This document shows, one piece after another, positions 1-8,657 of a DNA stretch of 64,000 nt. The translations under genes were made by a program, and so were the position numbers. The notes beneath the pieces were generated by a model, which was not told where the DNA came from, ran no database searches, and worked only from the letters and a program-made list of their open reading frames with translations. The DNA lies in contig NC_018632.1 of NCBI RefSeq assembly GCF_000172635.2, forward strand, positions 186,001 through 250,000, written 5' to 3'. The stretch's first letter is position 1; every line of letters begins with the position of its first letter. Origin of the DNA: Alteromonas macleodii ATCC 27126. GTDB lineage: Bacteria > Pseudomonadota > Gammaproteobacteria > Enterobacterales > Alteromonadaceae.

Positions 1-818
1 CGGCGACGAAAGCTGGGTTCTCAGGGGTTAATTTCCTAGATGAACCTATCGCAGCGGCGTACAAAATTGAGCAAACCCTACCAAGAGATACCACCACGTT
101 AATTGTAGATATTGGTGGAGGCACCACGGATATCTGCTGTATTAAGCTTTCTCCTGAGCGCTCAAACCAGCTCGATCGTAAAGGCGACGTTCTGTCGGTA
201 ACAGGCAGACGTTTAGGCGGCATGGATTGCGATAAAAGCCTGGTGCTTAAGGCTATTGCTCCTGAAATGGGAATGGGCCTTAAGATGATTAACGGGCTTC
301 CTGTTCCTCCTACGTACTTCTCTGACATGTGTGCGGTTGATAACATTCCTGCTCTTACCCGCTTTTTCTCTGACGATTACGGGTTAGATATTTCGCAAAC
401 CATGTCAGTAATAAAAGAGCCTGCCCAGCTAGAACGCTTGCTTATTGTTCAAGAGAACAAGTTGTCTGCCCGCGTGGTGAACTCGGCCCGACTAGCCAAA
501 GAGCTTCTGTCGAGCAAACAGAATATCACCTTGCCGCTGCACTATATCGAAGATGATTTTGACGTAGAGATTTCGCAAGACTCGCTCAAAAAGGCGTTAA
601 AACCTTGGCTTGATAAAGTAAAAGCACTAGTGGTGGAATGCTTAGAAAACAGCAGTGAAAAGCCAGAAGTAGTGATGATCACAGGTGGTATGAGTTTATC
701 GCCAATCGTCGTGGATGCGCTGTATGAAAACCTGCTTACTGGTTTACCACGCTTAGAAAATGATGCGTTCAACTCGGTGTGCGAAGGGTTAGCAATTCAG
801 GCGGCTAAGCACGCTTAA
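1..818 (+). CDS. YegD-like Hsp70-family ATPase, 3' part
   Basis: The reading frame is already open at the left edge (codons begin at base 3), so only the last ~271 codons are present. Near its start it has the Hsp70/actin-fold phosphate-2 motif D-I-G-G-G-T-T-D, preceded by the DEPIAAA stretch that is typical of the fold. Further on it has G-R-R-L-G-G-M-D and a late T-G-G-M-S-L-S-P adenosine-type motif. This arrangement and the absence of a long substrate-binding tail fit the YegD group of short Hsp70-like proteins (about 450 aa in E. coli), not DnaK or HscA. The family is presumed to be an ATP-dependent chaperone-like ATPase, but its clients are not established. It ends at TAA just before a strong terminator, so it is the last gene of its transcript. 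Confidence 0.8.
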   Translation, partial: ATKAGFSGVNFLDEPIAAAYKIEQTLPRDTTTLIVDIGGGTTDICCIKLSPERSNQLDRKGDVLSVTGRRLGGMDCDKSLVLKAIAPEMGMGLKMINGLPVPPTYFSDMCAVDNIPALTRFFSDDYGLDISQTMSVIKEPAQLERLLIVQENKLSARVVNSARLAKELLSSKQNITLPLHYIEDDFDVEISQDSLKKALKPWLDKVKALVVECLENSSEKPEVVMITGGMSLSPIVVDALYENLLTGLPRLENDAFNSVCEGLAIQAAKHA

Positions 819-852
819 CCTTTTCTATTCTTTTTCCGGTATGAAAAACACT

Positions 853-893
853 AAGCCTTAGCGTAGTAGCCTTTACTACGCTAAGGCTTTTTT
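853..893 (+). terminator. Rho-independent terminator after the YegD-like gene
   Basis: A perfect 16-bp stem (853-868 with 874-889) and a 5-base loop are followed by a T-run at 890-893. An A-rich stretch sits just before the stem, so it could also end transcription of the small minus-strand gene that stops at 896. Confidence 0.9.
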
Positions 894-895
894 GA

Positions 896-1063
896 TCAGT
901 GCTTAAGGATATTGTGCTCTTTTAAGTAAATCGCTATGGCCTCAGGCGACTCGAAGGCTTTTAACAGCATTTCTTGTGCACGCGCTTTCACATCGTTATC
1001 TTCAGATGATGAAAGTAAGTGGTACCAAGTCTTTACTAAGGCTAATGGTGGCGTTTGAGTCAT
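896..1063 (-). CDS. Small conserved-looking hypothetical protein, 55 aa
   Basis: I do not recognise this protein. ATG at 1063 is chosen because a GGAG lies about 9 bases upstream; an in-frame TTG at 1081 would add six residues. The product is soluble, mostly helical in appearance and rich in Ala, Glu and Leu (..KARAQEMLLKAFESPEAIAIYLKEH..), with no signal peptide or membrane segment. It lies downstream of uvrA on the same strand and stops against the bidirectional terminator at 853-893, which supports its being a real transcribed unit. No function is offered. Confidence 0.55.
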   Translation of the reverse strand: MTQTPPLALVKTWYHLLSSSEDNDVKARAQEMLLKAFESPEAIAIYLKEHNILKH

Positions 1064-1173
1064 TGGTTTTCGCTCCAGCAATTCTTACTGCAAAATTCAC
1101 ATAAATCATCGTAACGTATGATTTGCCAAAACAAGCTCTGACCAGCGTAAAAAGTGTGTAAATAGCCGTGAAT

Positions 1174-1233
1174 GCGCACTTCTTACACGCTGCTGTGTAA
1201 ATTACACAGCAACAAAATAGAAAATAAGTGCGC
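1174..1233. repeat. Nested inverted repeats between uvrA and the 55-aa gene
   Basis: An outer pair GCGCACTT (1174-1181) and AAGTGCGC (1226-1233) encloses a perfect inner pair TGCTGTGTAA (1191-1200) and TTACACAGCA (1202-1211) with a single-base centre. There is no clear T-run, so this is not a standard terminator. The inner element could be an operator for the small downstream gene, or the whole could fold at the 3' end of the uvrA mRNA. Confidence 0.5.
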
Positions 1234-1264
1234 TTTACGCCAACGTATTTACCTCGTTACTGGC

Positions 1265-4096
1265 TCAAGCTTGTGTGAGCATGGGTTTAAGGAATCTACC
1301 TGTATGTGAAACTTCTTGTTGGGCCACATGCTCAGGTGTTCCTTCTGCAATAATCTGGCCACCTCCGGATCCGCCTTCCGGTCCAAGGTCGACAATCCAG
1401 TCTGCGGTTTTAATCACATCTAGGTTATGCTCAATAACCACAACGGTATTACCGTGATCGCGTAGTCTGTGAAGAACGGCTAATAACTGTTTAATATCGT
1501 GGAAGTGCAATCCGGTGGTTGGCTCATCCAAAATATAAAGCGTCTGCCCAGTGTCTCTTTTTGACAACTCTTTTGCTAATTTCACGCGCTGTGCTTCACC
1601 ACCCGATAACGTAGTGGCTGCTTGACCTAGTCGAATATAAGACAAGCCCACGTCCATGAGGGTCTGCAATTTACGTGAAATAGCAGGTATAGCATCGAAG
1701 AACTGACGGGCATCCTCCACCGTCATTTCTAGTACTTCGTGAATATTCTTATCTTTGTACTTTATCTCTAGGGTTTCACGGTTGTAGCGTTTGCCCTGAC
1801 ACACGTCACAAGGCACATACACGTCTGGTAAAAAGTGCATTTCCACTTTAATTACACCGTCGCCCTGACACGCCTCACAGCGACCGCCTTTCACGTTAAA
1901 ACTAAAGCGACCAGGCTTGTAACCCCGTGAACGCGACTCTTGTGTGCCGGCGAACATTTCACGAATAGGTGTGAAAATGCCAGCGTAAGTCGCGGGGTTA
2001 GAACGCGGGGTTCTGCCGATAGGGCTTTGGTCAATATCGACCACTTTATCTAGCTGGTCTAATCCTGTCATCGACTTATGCGGCGCCGGTTCAGAAGTAG
2101 TCGCCTTGTTTAGCTCGCGCTGCGCTATTTTGTAGAAAGTGTCATTAATCAGCGTTGATTTGCCCGAGCCCGATACACCGGTTACACAGGTCATTACACC
2201 GGTAGGTATACGTAAATCAACAGACTTCAAGTTGTTACCGGTTGCGCCTAAAAGCTCTAGCCACTTGTCGTCTTTCACCGGTGTACGTGTTGCAGGGATA
2301 TCTATTTTCTCTCTGCCAGATAAGTACTTTCCAGTAAGTGAGTGTTCACTGTTTTTAATGTCTTCCAGTAAGCCTTCGGCAATAATCTCACCGCCATGCA
2401 CACCTGCACCTGGGCCAATATCTACAATGTAATCGGCTTCGCGAATGGCATCCTCGTCGTGCTCTACAACTAGAACAGTGTTACCCAGGTCACGCAAATG
2501 CGTAAGCGTACCAAGTAAGCGCTCATTATCCCGTTGGTGAAGTCCGATAGAGGGCTCATCCAGCACGTACATAACGCCCACTAAGCCTGCGCCAATTTGA
2601 CTTGCCAGTCGAATGCGCTGAGCTTCACCGCCCGATAGGGTATCGGCGCTGCGCGACATAGAAAGATAGTTAAGACCTACGTTTACCAAGAAGCGCAAGC
2701 GGTCCATGATTTCTTTCAAAATCTTTTCAGCTATCTGAGCGCGCTGGCCTTCAAGGTTGAGTGTCTCGAAAAAGCCATACGCGTCGGCAATTGACATGTC
2801 AGCAATGGCAGGCAGGTTGGTGTCTTGTATAAATACATTACGCGCCTCAACGCGCAGACGGGTGCCGTTACAGCTACTGCAGTGCTGCTGGCTTAAATAT
2901 TTTGCTAGCTCTTCACGCACCGAGTTTGATTCGGTCTCGCGATAGCGACGCTCCATATTAGGGATAATGCCCTCAAATGGATGCTTGCGCTCCATTACGT
3001 CGCCACGCTCGTTTATGTACTTAAACGACAACGACTTGCCTTTAGACCCGTAAAGCACAATGTCTTGGTGCTTTTTATCAAGCTCTTCAAATGGTGCGGT
3101 AAGGCTAAATTTATAATGGTCTGCTACTGCCTGTAGCATTTGGAAGTAGTAATAGCTGCGCTTGTCCCATCCGCGAATAGCGCCGCCAGACAAACTTAAT
3201 TCGGTATTGCCGACCACGCGTGCTGGGTCAAAAAACTGTCTTGTACCTAGCCCGTCACAAGTTGGACATGCACCCGCTGGGTTATTAAATGAAAACAGAC
3301 GAGGTTCAAGTTCACTAATGCTGTAACCACAGTGTGGACAGGCGAAGTTAGCAGAAAATACAATTTCTTCTGCGTCTTTATCATCCATATCAGCCACCAC
3401 CGCGTTACCGCCAGCTAGGCTCAGCGCCGTCTCAAATGATTCAGCTAAACGCAGTGCCATGTCGTCACGCACTTTAAAGCGGTCAACCACAACTTCGATG
3501 GTGTGCTTTTTGTGTAAATCTAGAGGCGGCGGATCAGATAGGTCACACACTTCACCGTCAATACGGGCACGTATGAAACCTTGAGCTGACAGGTTCTGCA
3601 GTGTCTTAACGTGTTCGCCTTTACGCTCTTTAACAATAGGCGCTAGCAGCATTAACTTACTGCCCTCGGGCATGGCTAACACTTTGTCTACCATTTGACT
3701 GACCGTTTGCGCATCTAGCGGCACATCGTGGTCAGGGCAGCGTGGCGTACCCACTCGCGCGAACATCAAACGCAGATAGTCGTATATTTCAGTGATGGTA
3801 CCCACCGTTGAACGGGGGTTATGCGATGTTGATTTCTGTTCAATGGATATTGCTGGTGATAAACCCTCAATATGATCAACATCTGGTTTTTCCATCATAG
3901 ATAGAAACTGACGAGCATAGGCAGACAAAGACTCAACGTAACGACGCTGGCCTTCTGCATAAAGCGTGTCGAATGCAAGAGACGATTTACCCGAGCCAGA
4001 AAGGCCGGTTATCACCACCAGTTTGTCTCGTGGCAGTGTTAAATCGATGTTTTTCAAGTTGTGGGTGCGAGCACCGCGAATTTCGATTTTATCCAT
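1265..4096 (-). CDS. uvrA: Excinuclease ABC subunit A
   Basis: UvrA is the damage-sensing ATPase of nucleotide excision repair. It dimerises, scans DNA with UvrB and hands the lesion to UvrBC. At 943 aa it matches the usual length. Two ABC modules are visible: the first Walker [11 protein letters not shown], at residues 31-40 and a second, [10 protein letters not shown], in the C-terminal half, each with an LSGGEAQR signature. CxxC pairs of the zinc modules (CPHC..CPTC; CEAC..CDVC) are intact. ATG at 4096 is the natural start ([19 protein letters not shown]). No convincing LexA box (CTGT-N8-ACAG) was seen in the 200 bases upstream, although uvrA is SOS-controlled in many relatives. It is divergent from the yajR-like gene. 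Confidence 0.98.
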   Translation of the reverse strand: MDKIEIRGARTHNLKNIDLTLPRDKLVVITGLSGSGKSSLAFDTLYAEGQRRYVESLSAYARQFLSMMEKPDVDHIEGLSPAISIEQKSTSHNPRSTVGTITEIYDYLRLMFARVGTPRCPDHDVPLDAQTVSQMVDKVLAMPEGSKLMLLAPIVKERKGEHVKTLQNLSAQGFIRARIDGEVCDLSDPPPLDLHKKHTIEVVVDRFKVRDDMALRLAESFETALSLAGGNAVVADMDDKDAEEIVFSANFACPHCGYSISELEPRLFSFNNPAGACPTCDGLGTRQFFDPARVVGNTELSLSGGAIRGWDKRSYYYFQMLQAVADHYKFSLTAPFEELDKKHQDIVLYGSKGKSLSFKYINERGDVMERKHPFEGIIPNMERRYRETESNSVREELAKYLSQQHCSSCNGTRLRVEARNVFIQDTNLPAIADMSIADAYGFFETLNLEGQRAQIAEKILKEIMDRLRFLVNVGLNYLSMSRSADTLSGGEAQRIRLASQIGAGLVGVMYVLDEPSIGLHQRDNERLLGTLTHLRDLGNTVLVVEHDEDAIREADYIVDIGPGAGVHGGEIIAEGLLEDIKNSEHSLTGKYLSGREKIDIPATRTPVKDDKWLELLGATGNNLKSVDLRIPTGVMTCVTGVSGSGKSTLINDTFYKIAQRELNKATTSEPAPHKSMTGLDQLDKVVDIDQSPIGRTPRSNPATYAGIFTPIREMFAGTQESRSRGYKPGRFSFNVKGGRCEACQGDGVIKVEMHFLPDVYVPCDVCQGKRYNRETLEIKYKDKNIHEVLEMTVEDARQFFDAIPAISRKLQTLMDVGLSYIRLGQAATTLSGGEAQRVKLAKELSKRDTGQTLYILDEPTTGLHFHDIKQLLAVLHRLRDHGNTVVVIEHNLDVIKTADWIVDLGPEGGSGGGQIIAEGTPEHVAQQEVSHTGRFLKPMLTQA

Positions 4097-4473
4097 TGAA
4101 GCCTAAATGAGAGAAAAAGAATCAGTATGCCATAGGTGTCAAGTAAAGTGATATGACATTCAAGTTATACTGTGAGTGGAGTAAGCAGATCACCTTAACG
4201 CTCAAGCTTACGATTAGTTCTCGCTTAACGACATTGCAAAGTGGTGATTTTATCCCCATTTTTAAACTCTTATTAAGGCAAATGGGCTAAATCAACCTCG
4301 CGAGTGGAAGAAAATGCCAATTGTATTAATCGAATTTAAGGTACGTGGGCAATTATCTATGCGGACTGGTATTATGCTACACTTCGCGACCTTATTCTTG
4401 ATGCAGCAGAAACAGGTGTTCTCTGCGCGCTTTTATGTTTTTTTGATTTTATTTATTGAGGGAAACAGACGCT
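4097..4473. other. Divergent intergenic region, uvrA / yajR-like gene
   Basis: This stretch of about 377 bases must hold the promoters of both flanking genes. I see no long hairpin, no clear LexA site and no convincing small gene. The plus-strand frame open from 4314 overlaps the transporter out of frame and is judged a shadow. Confidence 0.5.
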
Positions 4474-5811
4474 TTGAACGCTTTGGAATTACGCGCCGCG
4501 CTTGCACTCGCCTCCGTTTACGTATTACGCATGATGGGGTTGTTCATGGTTATGCCCGTGTTGGCTGTAGCCGCAATGGACTACCCAGATTACTCCCCGC
4601 TATTGGTAGGGCTTGCAGTGGGTGGATATGGCCTAACCCAGGCTGCGCTGCAAATTCCTATGGGCATGATGTCTGACAAATGGGGGCGTAAACCCGTTAT
4701 TTTGCTGGGGCTTGCTGTATTTGCTTTAGGAAGCTTTGTAGCAGCAAACGCCGACAGCATGGTTATAATGATTGTTGGGCGTATTCTTCAAGGCGCTGGA
4801 GCTATTGCAGGTGCGATAATGGCCCTTGCTACCGATGTCAGCCGGGAAAGTCAGCGAGCCAAAGTGTTAGCTATTATAGGTATTGCCATTGGCTTTTCAT
4901 TCTATTTAGCCGTTATTTTAGGGCCACTTATTGCGAACAGCTACGGGCTTGCCGGCGTGTTTGGTATTACTGGTATTCTGGCTATTCTTTGCATGCCGCT
5001 AGTCAAATGGGTAGTGCCAAACGGCGTGCAGCTTAGTAGCGGTGATACACTCCCGCAAAAAGACCAGCTAAAGCGTTTGGTCTTTTCTTCTCAGTTATGG
5101 CGTTTAAATATCAGCGTGATGATTCTACACATGATGATAACGCTGTTGTTTGTTCAACTGCCCGTAACGCTACTGAACTTTGATATGACGTTAGATAGCC
5201 ATTGGACGGTTTACTTACCCGTTTTAGGCGCGTCAATTGTAGGTCTAATTATAATGATGGGAGCAGCAAGAGGCCGTACGCCTAAATCGCTCCTTGTAAC
5301 TGGCGTTGTATTAATGGGCGGCGCGTTTTTGGCGCTGAGCCTAGAAGACCATAGCTGGTGGTGGGTTACCGCAGCCGTAGTGCTTTTCTTTACTGGCTTT
5401 AACTATTTAGAAGCGAATTTTCCTGCATTGGTGTCGAGTATTGCACCAGCGGGCCAAAAAGGAACGGCTATGGGCCTCTACGCCAGTTTTCAATTTTTCG
5501 GTGCGTTTTTGGGCGGTGTAATTTCTGGTTTCGTCACCGATATTTGGTCGCAAGAGTTAGCTTATGGCATTGGTGCCGCTAGCACTCTGCTTTGGCTTTT
5601 TATTATTCTTGGTGTTAAAGAAGTGAGCCGGGTTAAGCGTGTGATGATGAATGGAGATTTTGATAGTTCAAATGTTTCCAGCATTGAAGCCGAGCTGCTG
5701 TTAGTGCCTGGTGTATTGGAAGTGACATTAAACAGTCAAAATAACGCGGTATACCTGAAAGTTGATCGTGATTTTGATGCGGTAAAAGCGCGAGACGTGT
5801 TGTCTGCATAG
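4474..5811 (+). CDS. yajR: YajR-type MFS transporter with C-terminal YAM domain
   Basis: This is a 12-helix major facilitator protein of about 445 aa (E. coli YajR is 454 aa). The loop 2-3 signature appears as GMMSDKWGRKPVI, and there is strong hydrophobic periodicity throughout. After the last helix, about 65 residues form a soluble tail (..SSIEAELLLVPGVLEVTLNSQ..AVYLKVDRDFD..) matching the ferredoxin-like YAM domain that sets YajR apart from other MFS exporters. The substrate is unknown; drug or metabolite efflux by proton antiport is inferred. No ATG lies at the start. TTG at 4474 (MNALELRAALALA) is chosen for its family-like N-terminus and the GAGG upstream; TTG at 4456 is possible. Confidence 0.85.
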   Translation: MNALELRAALALASVYVLRMMGLFMVMPVLAVAAMDYPDYSPLLVGLAVGGYGLTQAALQIPMGMMSDKWGRKPVILLGLAVFALGSFVAANADSMVIMIVGRILQGAGAIAGAIMALATDVSRESQRAKVLAIIGIAIGFSFYLAVILGPLIANSYGLAGVFGITGILAILCMPLVKWVVPNGVQLSSGDTLPQKDQLKRLVFSSQLWRLNISVMILHMMITLLFVQLPVTLLNFDMTLDSHWTVYLPVLGASIVGLIIMMGAARGRTPKSLLVTGVVLMGGAFLALSLEDHSWWWVTAAVVLFFTGFNYLEANFPALVSSIAPAGQKGTAMGLYASFQFFGAFLGGVISGFVTDIWSQELAYGIGAASTLLWLFIILGVKEVSRVKRVMMNGDFDSSNVSSIEAELLLVPGVLEVTLNSQNNAVYLKVDRDFDAVKARDVLSA

Positions 5812-5876
5812 TTGCTTATCTCATTGCAACCATGAAAGGTTAGCATCACACTATTTTTGAAAAGGAAGCGAAGACC

Positions 5877-6461
5877 ATGATTGACCTAAGCAGCTACAAA
5901 GCCATTATTTTTGATATGGATGGCACCTTGGTCGATTCAATGGGGGCGCATATTGATGCGTGGCAGCTTACGTGCGATGCGTTTGGTTATCCCTTCGACC
6001 GAGACTACCAATACAGTTTAGGTGGTGTTCCTACCTTTGAAACCTTACATCTTATGAATGCAAAGTATGGAAAAAGCCACGATCCAGCAGAGGTTGCTCT
6101 ATATAAAAAACAGGCGTTTGAAGGGCTAGACCATGTGCCAAGGCTTATCCAAGATACCCTGGACGTGTTTAACCATTATAAGGGAAGCATGCCCATTGCA
6201 GTGGGGACAGGTTCAGATAGGCAGCACGCGCAAATGGTGTTAAATGAACACGGCCTGCTAGCCCAATTATCTGCGCTGGTTACAGCCGATGACGTCACTC
6301 AAGGTAAACCTCACCCTGAAACCTTTGTGCGTGCGGCAGAATTAATGGGTGTAGCACCACAGCATTGTGTGGTGTTTGAAGATACCGACATGGGACGAAA
6401 AGCGGCGATTGACGGTGGCATGGCGTGCTTTATGGTCGACAATACGCGGCTTATCTACTGA
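5877..6461 (+). CDS. yqaB: HAD-family phosphatase, YqaB / beta-phosphoglucomutase-like
   Basis: A 194-aa cytoplasmic HAD hydrolase. Motif I, F-D-M-D-G-T-L-V-D-S, is at residues 12-21, and motif II is G-T-G-S in the middle. Motif III Lys lies in GKPHPE and motif IV Asp in FEDTDMG. A helical cap follows motif I, as in the beta-phosphoglucomutase subgroup. The length and the LGGVPT cap segment fit E. coli YqaB, a fructose-1-phosphatase with activity on other sugar phosphates; the substrate here is inferred. ATG at 5877 is preceded by GGAAG. It converges on the lipoprotein gene downstream, with no clear terminator between them. Confidence 0.82.
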   Translation: MIDLSSYKAIIFDMDGTLVDSMGAHIDAWQLTCDAFGYPFDRDYQYSLGGVPTFETLHLMNAKYGKSHDPAEVALYKKQAFEGLDHVPRLIQDTLDVFNHYKGSMPIAVGTGSDRQHAQMVLNEHGLLAQLSALVTADDVTQGKPHPETFVRAAELMGVAPQHCVVFEDTDMGRKAAIDGGMACFMVDNTRLIY

Positions 6462-6535
6462 ATCTTACCCTGATTGAAAGTTCGAGCTTAGGGCTTACGC
6501 TCACTCAATCGCGTTCACTTTATAGTTTCTTGGGC

Positions 6536-7150
6536 TTATACCGCCTCTAGTTCGCTTAGCGCATTTCCGCAGTTGTGTAACAGTGAAGACTTTATACGTT
6601 TGGTGGCATCATCAATGGCGGTTTTCATTGCATCGATAGCAATCTGATTGCTCTCTTTTTCACTGACACTGGCGTTCACATTCATGCTTTGCCCTCTGAA
6701 GGTAGTGGCGGGTGAATACTCATCGGCATAGTCAGGTTTGTACTTAACATTGAGCACCACGGTGGCAACCATATTACTGCCTAAGCTTTTTATAAACGCG
6801 CGGTTTAGTACTACTTTCACGCTGTTGGCTGCTTCAATATCTGGGCTGACATTCATCGCTTCTAAGCTTTGCTGTAACAGTGAATAGAGCGTGTCTTCTG
6901 TTACATTACTGCTTCCAACGAGCAAGTCTTTACTCGACCGTATGTCGATTAGTTCTGCCAAGTTAATTGGACAAGCTTTCGCTTTAGACATGGTTAGTTG
7001 ATAGTCTTTTCTCTGCGACGCAGGAATTAATGATGAGTCAAGCTCGGGTGGCGTAGACTCGCAGGCAATAAGCAAGGGTAGGGCACAGCAGGCAACAATA
7101 AGTCGAGCTGGTGATGTAGCGTAAGACATGGAAAATGTTCTACTTTTCAT
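6536..7150 (-). CDS. Predicted lipoprotein of unknown function
   Basis: I do not recognise the family. The N-terminus has a lipoprotein signal peptide with lipobox L-L-I-A-C followed by ESTPP, so the mature protein is probably anchored by its cysteine; Glu at +2 suggests the outer membrane. The rest (~170 aa) mixes beta-rich and helical stretches, has no catalytic motif I can name, and carries two further Cys that could form a disulfide in the periplasm. ATG at 7150 is the longest start. ATG at 7129 gives a more typical signal-peptide length, and neither has a good Shine-Dalgarno sequence. It is divergent from the hydrolase-like lipoprotein at 7383, with about 230 bases between them. Confidence 0.65.
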   Translation of the reverse strand: MKSRTFSMSYATSPARLIVACCALPLLIACESTPPELDSSLIPASQRKDYQLTMSKAKACPINLAELIDIRSSKDLLVGSSNVTEDTLYSLLQQSLEAMNVSPDIEAANSVKVVLNRAFIKSLGSNMVATVVLNVKYKPDYADEYSPATTFRGQSMNVNASVSEKESNQIAIDAMKTAIDDATKRIKSSLLHNCGNALSELEAV

Positions 7151-7382
7151 TAAATTATTTTTGTTTTATGCAGATAAATTATGCAAGTAATATTGTCTTT
7201 AGTATAAGAAAGTTTGTATCGCTAAGAAACAGAACAACTGTTGCAAACTGTTACAGCTTGTTTAGCATAGGTGTGGGACTGTTGATTTTGCTGAGCGAGT
7301 TTTTGATCAGCGACACAACCATTACACCTATGTAACCTGAATAAAAATTTCGCCATAACCATTCAACACGGACAGTTCTTTA

Positions 7383-8246
7383 ATGATGAGCTTAAAAAAC
7401 GCGGTAATTAGTGTAGTTGCAAGTGTGTCACTTATTGGGTGCGCAATTAACGTGTCCCCTTCGGCCTTCTTTTATCAAGACACTCAGCAAAAGCCCCTTG
7501 ATACTACGAAGCTACACGCGGCAATTCAAAAAGACAAAACCTCAGCGGGCATAACCCGTGTTGAAGTTAAAAATGACGCTGGGTTAACTTTGAGAGGCGT
7601 TGCTGTTTCTTACCCTGACCCTATTGTTAACATTGTTTTCTTTGCAGACAATCGTATGCCTGTAAGCGAAAACAACAGCGTTATTCATAGACTGGGTAAG
7701 TTGCCCGCTAATATATTGTGGCTCGATTATCAGGGAGTAGGAGCCAGTGATAAAGCGAAGGACTTAAGTATTAACGCTATTAAACAAGATGCGTTAACCC
7801 AGTTTGACTATGTAGCAAGTGCGTTTGACGCCTCAATTCCCACTATCGTTCACGGCCGAGGTATAGGCAGCTATTTCGCAAGCTATGTTGCTGCAAATAG
7901 AAAGATAGACGCTTTAGTATTAGACGGCGCTTTCAATAATATCTCTGATTTAATTGCCAACATGGTGCCAGGCTTCTCTAATTCATTCACAAACATGAAG
8001 CTTCACGATGAAGTTCATAGTATGCAAATAGCCCCAATCTTGCGTCACTATGAGGGACCGCTATGGCTGGTGGTGGGTGAGGAAGACAAAATAACGCCTT
8101 ACCCGATTAGTCAGCAGCTATTAGAAGATGCATCAAGTAGCGAAAAGTATATTTCGGTCATTCCTGGTGCGACGCACAACGCAACGCTAAAAAGTGACTA
8201 TGCCATACAAGAGTACAAGCAGTTTTTAGCAAGATTCACTCAGTAA
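7383..8246 (+). CDS. Alpha/beta-hydrolase-fold lipoprotein lacking the nucleophile Ser
   Basis: A 287-aa protein with a short signal peptide and lipobox S-L-I-G-C, so it is probably lipid-anchored. The body follows the alpha/beta-hydrolase pattern: NILWLDYQGVGASD after strand 4, a nucleophile-elbow region VHGRGIGSYFASYVA, VVGEEDKITP holding the acid Asp, and PGATHNAT holding the His. The elbow that should read G-x-S-x-G is G-R-G-I-G, so Gly160 stands where the catalytic Ser belongs while the Asp and His positions look intact. It may be a pseudoenzyme with a binding role, or use other chemistry. ATG at 7383 is followed directly by a second ATG. The next 410 bases are non-coding. Confidence 0.75.
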   Translation: MMSLKNAVISVVASVSLIGCAINVSPSAFFYQDTQQKPLDTTKLHAAIQKDKTSAGITRVEVKNDAGLTLRGVAVSYPDPIVNIVFFADNRMPVSENNSVIHRLGKLPANILWLDYQGVGASDKAKDLSINAIKQDALTQFDYVASAFDASIPTIVHGRGIGSYFASYVAANRKIDALVLDGAFNNISDLIANMVPGFSNSFTNMKLHDEVHSMQIAPILRHYEGPLWLVVGEEDKITPYPISQQLLEDASSSEKYISVIPGATHNATLKSDYAIQEYKQFLARFTQ

Positions 8247-8262
8247 CAGAAACCTTACTCGT

Positions 8263-8481
8263 TGTGGATAAGTAGTGGAAAACCTTGTTGGTAAGTCTGT
8301 TAATAGCCATATAGAACAACAGATCACGATCTTTTCATCACTTTCTGGTCGGATCACGAAATGTCAGTTAAATCAAGCGCTGTAGAGCAACTGTGCTCGA
8401 TCTTAATCTTTTTTGATCGTAAAGCTGTGCAGGATCAGGCAATTTTGCTCTTTGGGGATAAAAGTTCGAGGCAAAACGATC
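8263..8481. other. Origin-like cluster: DnaA box plus seven GATC sites
   Basis: TGTGGATAA at 8263-8271 is a perfect DnaA box (TTATCCACA on the minus strand), and TGGGGATAA at 8453-8461 is the same box with one change. Between and just after them lie seven GATC sites starting at 8322, 8328, 8352, 8399, 8415, 8433 and 8478, about ten times the chance density. GATCTTTTCATC (8328-8339) and GATCTTAATCTTTTTT (8399-8414) resemble the 13-mers of enterobacterial oriC. There is no gene here. It could be a replication origin, a DnaA-titration or SeqA-binding site, or a Dam-sensitive regulatory region; no dnaA, mnmG or mioC lies nearby. Confidence 0.4.
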
Positions 8482-8596
8482 AAGCGGGTATTTTTGTCAA
8501 TAGTTTCGTGTCATGAAATTTTTAGAACACAGTTGCTCAACTATACATCGAATTACGATTAATCATCCATCAAACTGGCTTGTAAGTGATTAAATA

Positions 8597-8625
8597 AAAT
8601 ACCCGCCATAGGCGGGTATTTTTTT
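8597..8625. terminator. Bidirectional terminator between the hydrolase lipoprotein and the LacI-family gene
   Basis: A perfect 11-bp stem AAATACCCGCC (8597-8607) / GGCGGGTATTT (8611-8621) with loop ATA is followed by Ts on the plus strand and by an AT-rich tract on the minus strand. It probably ends the LacI-family regulator mRNA (minus strand) and any plus-strand transcript entering the gap. Confidence 0.88.
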
Positions 8626-8657
8626 GGTCTATTAATTTCTGAAAGGAAAACGAACAG

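Noticed and set aside
4150..4190. Possible LexA box before uvrA (CTGTGAGTGGAGTAAGCAG)
   Set aside because: The spacing and right half do not fit CTGT-N8-ACAG; no SOS box can be claimed.
4314..4676. Plus-strand open frame of about 120 codons before and inside the yajR-like gene
   Set aside because: It overlaps a convincing MFS gene in another frame, and its translation is Arg/Cys/Gly-rich with no family resemblance; judged a shadow.
7135..7335. 66-codon plus-strand frame between the two lipoprotein genes
   Set aside because: No ribosome-binding site, overlaps the start of the minus-strand lipoprotein, and has AT-driven composition; more likely promoter DNA.
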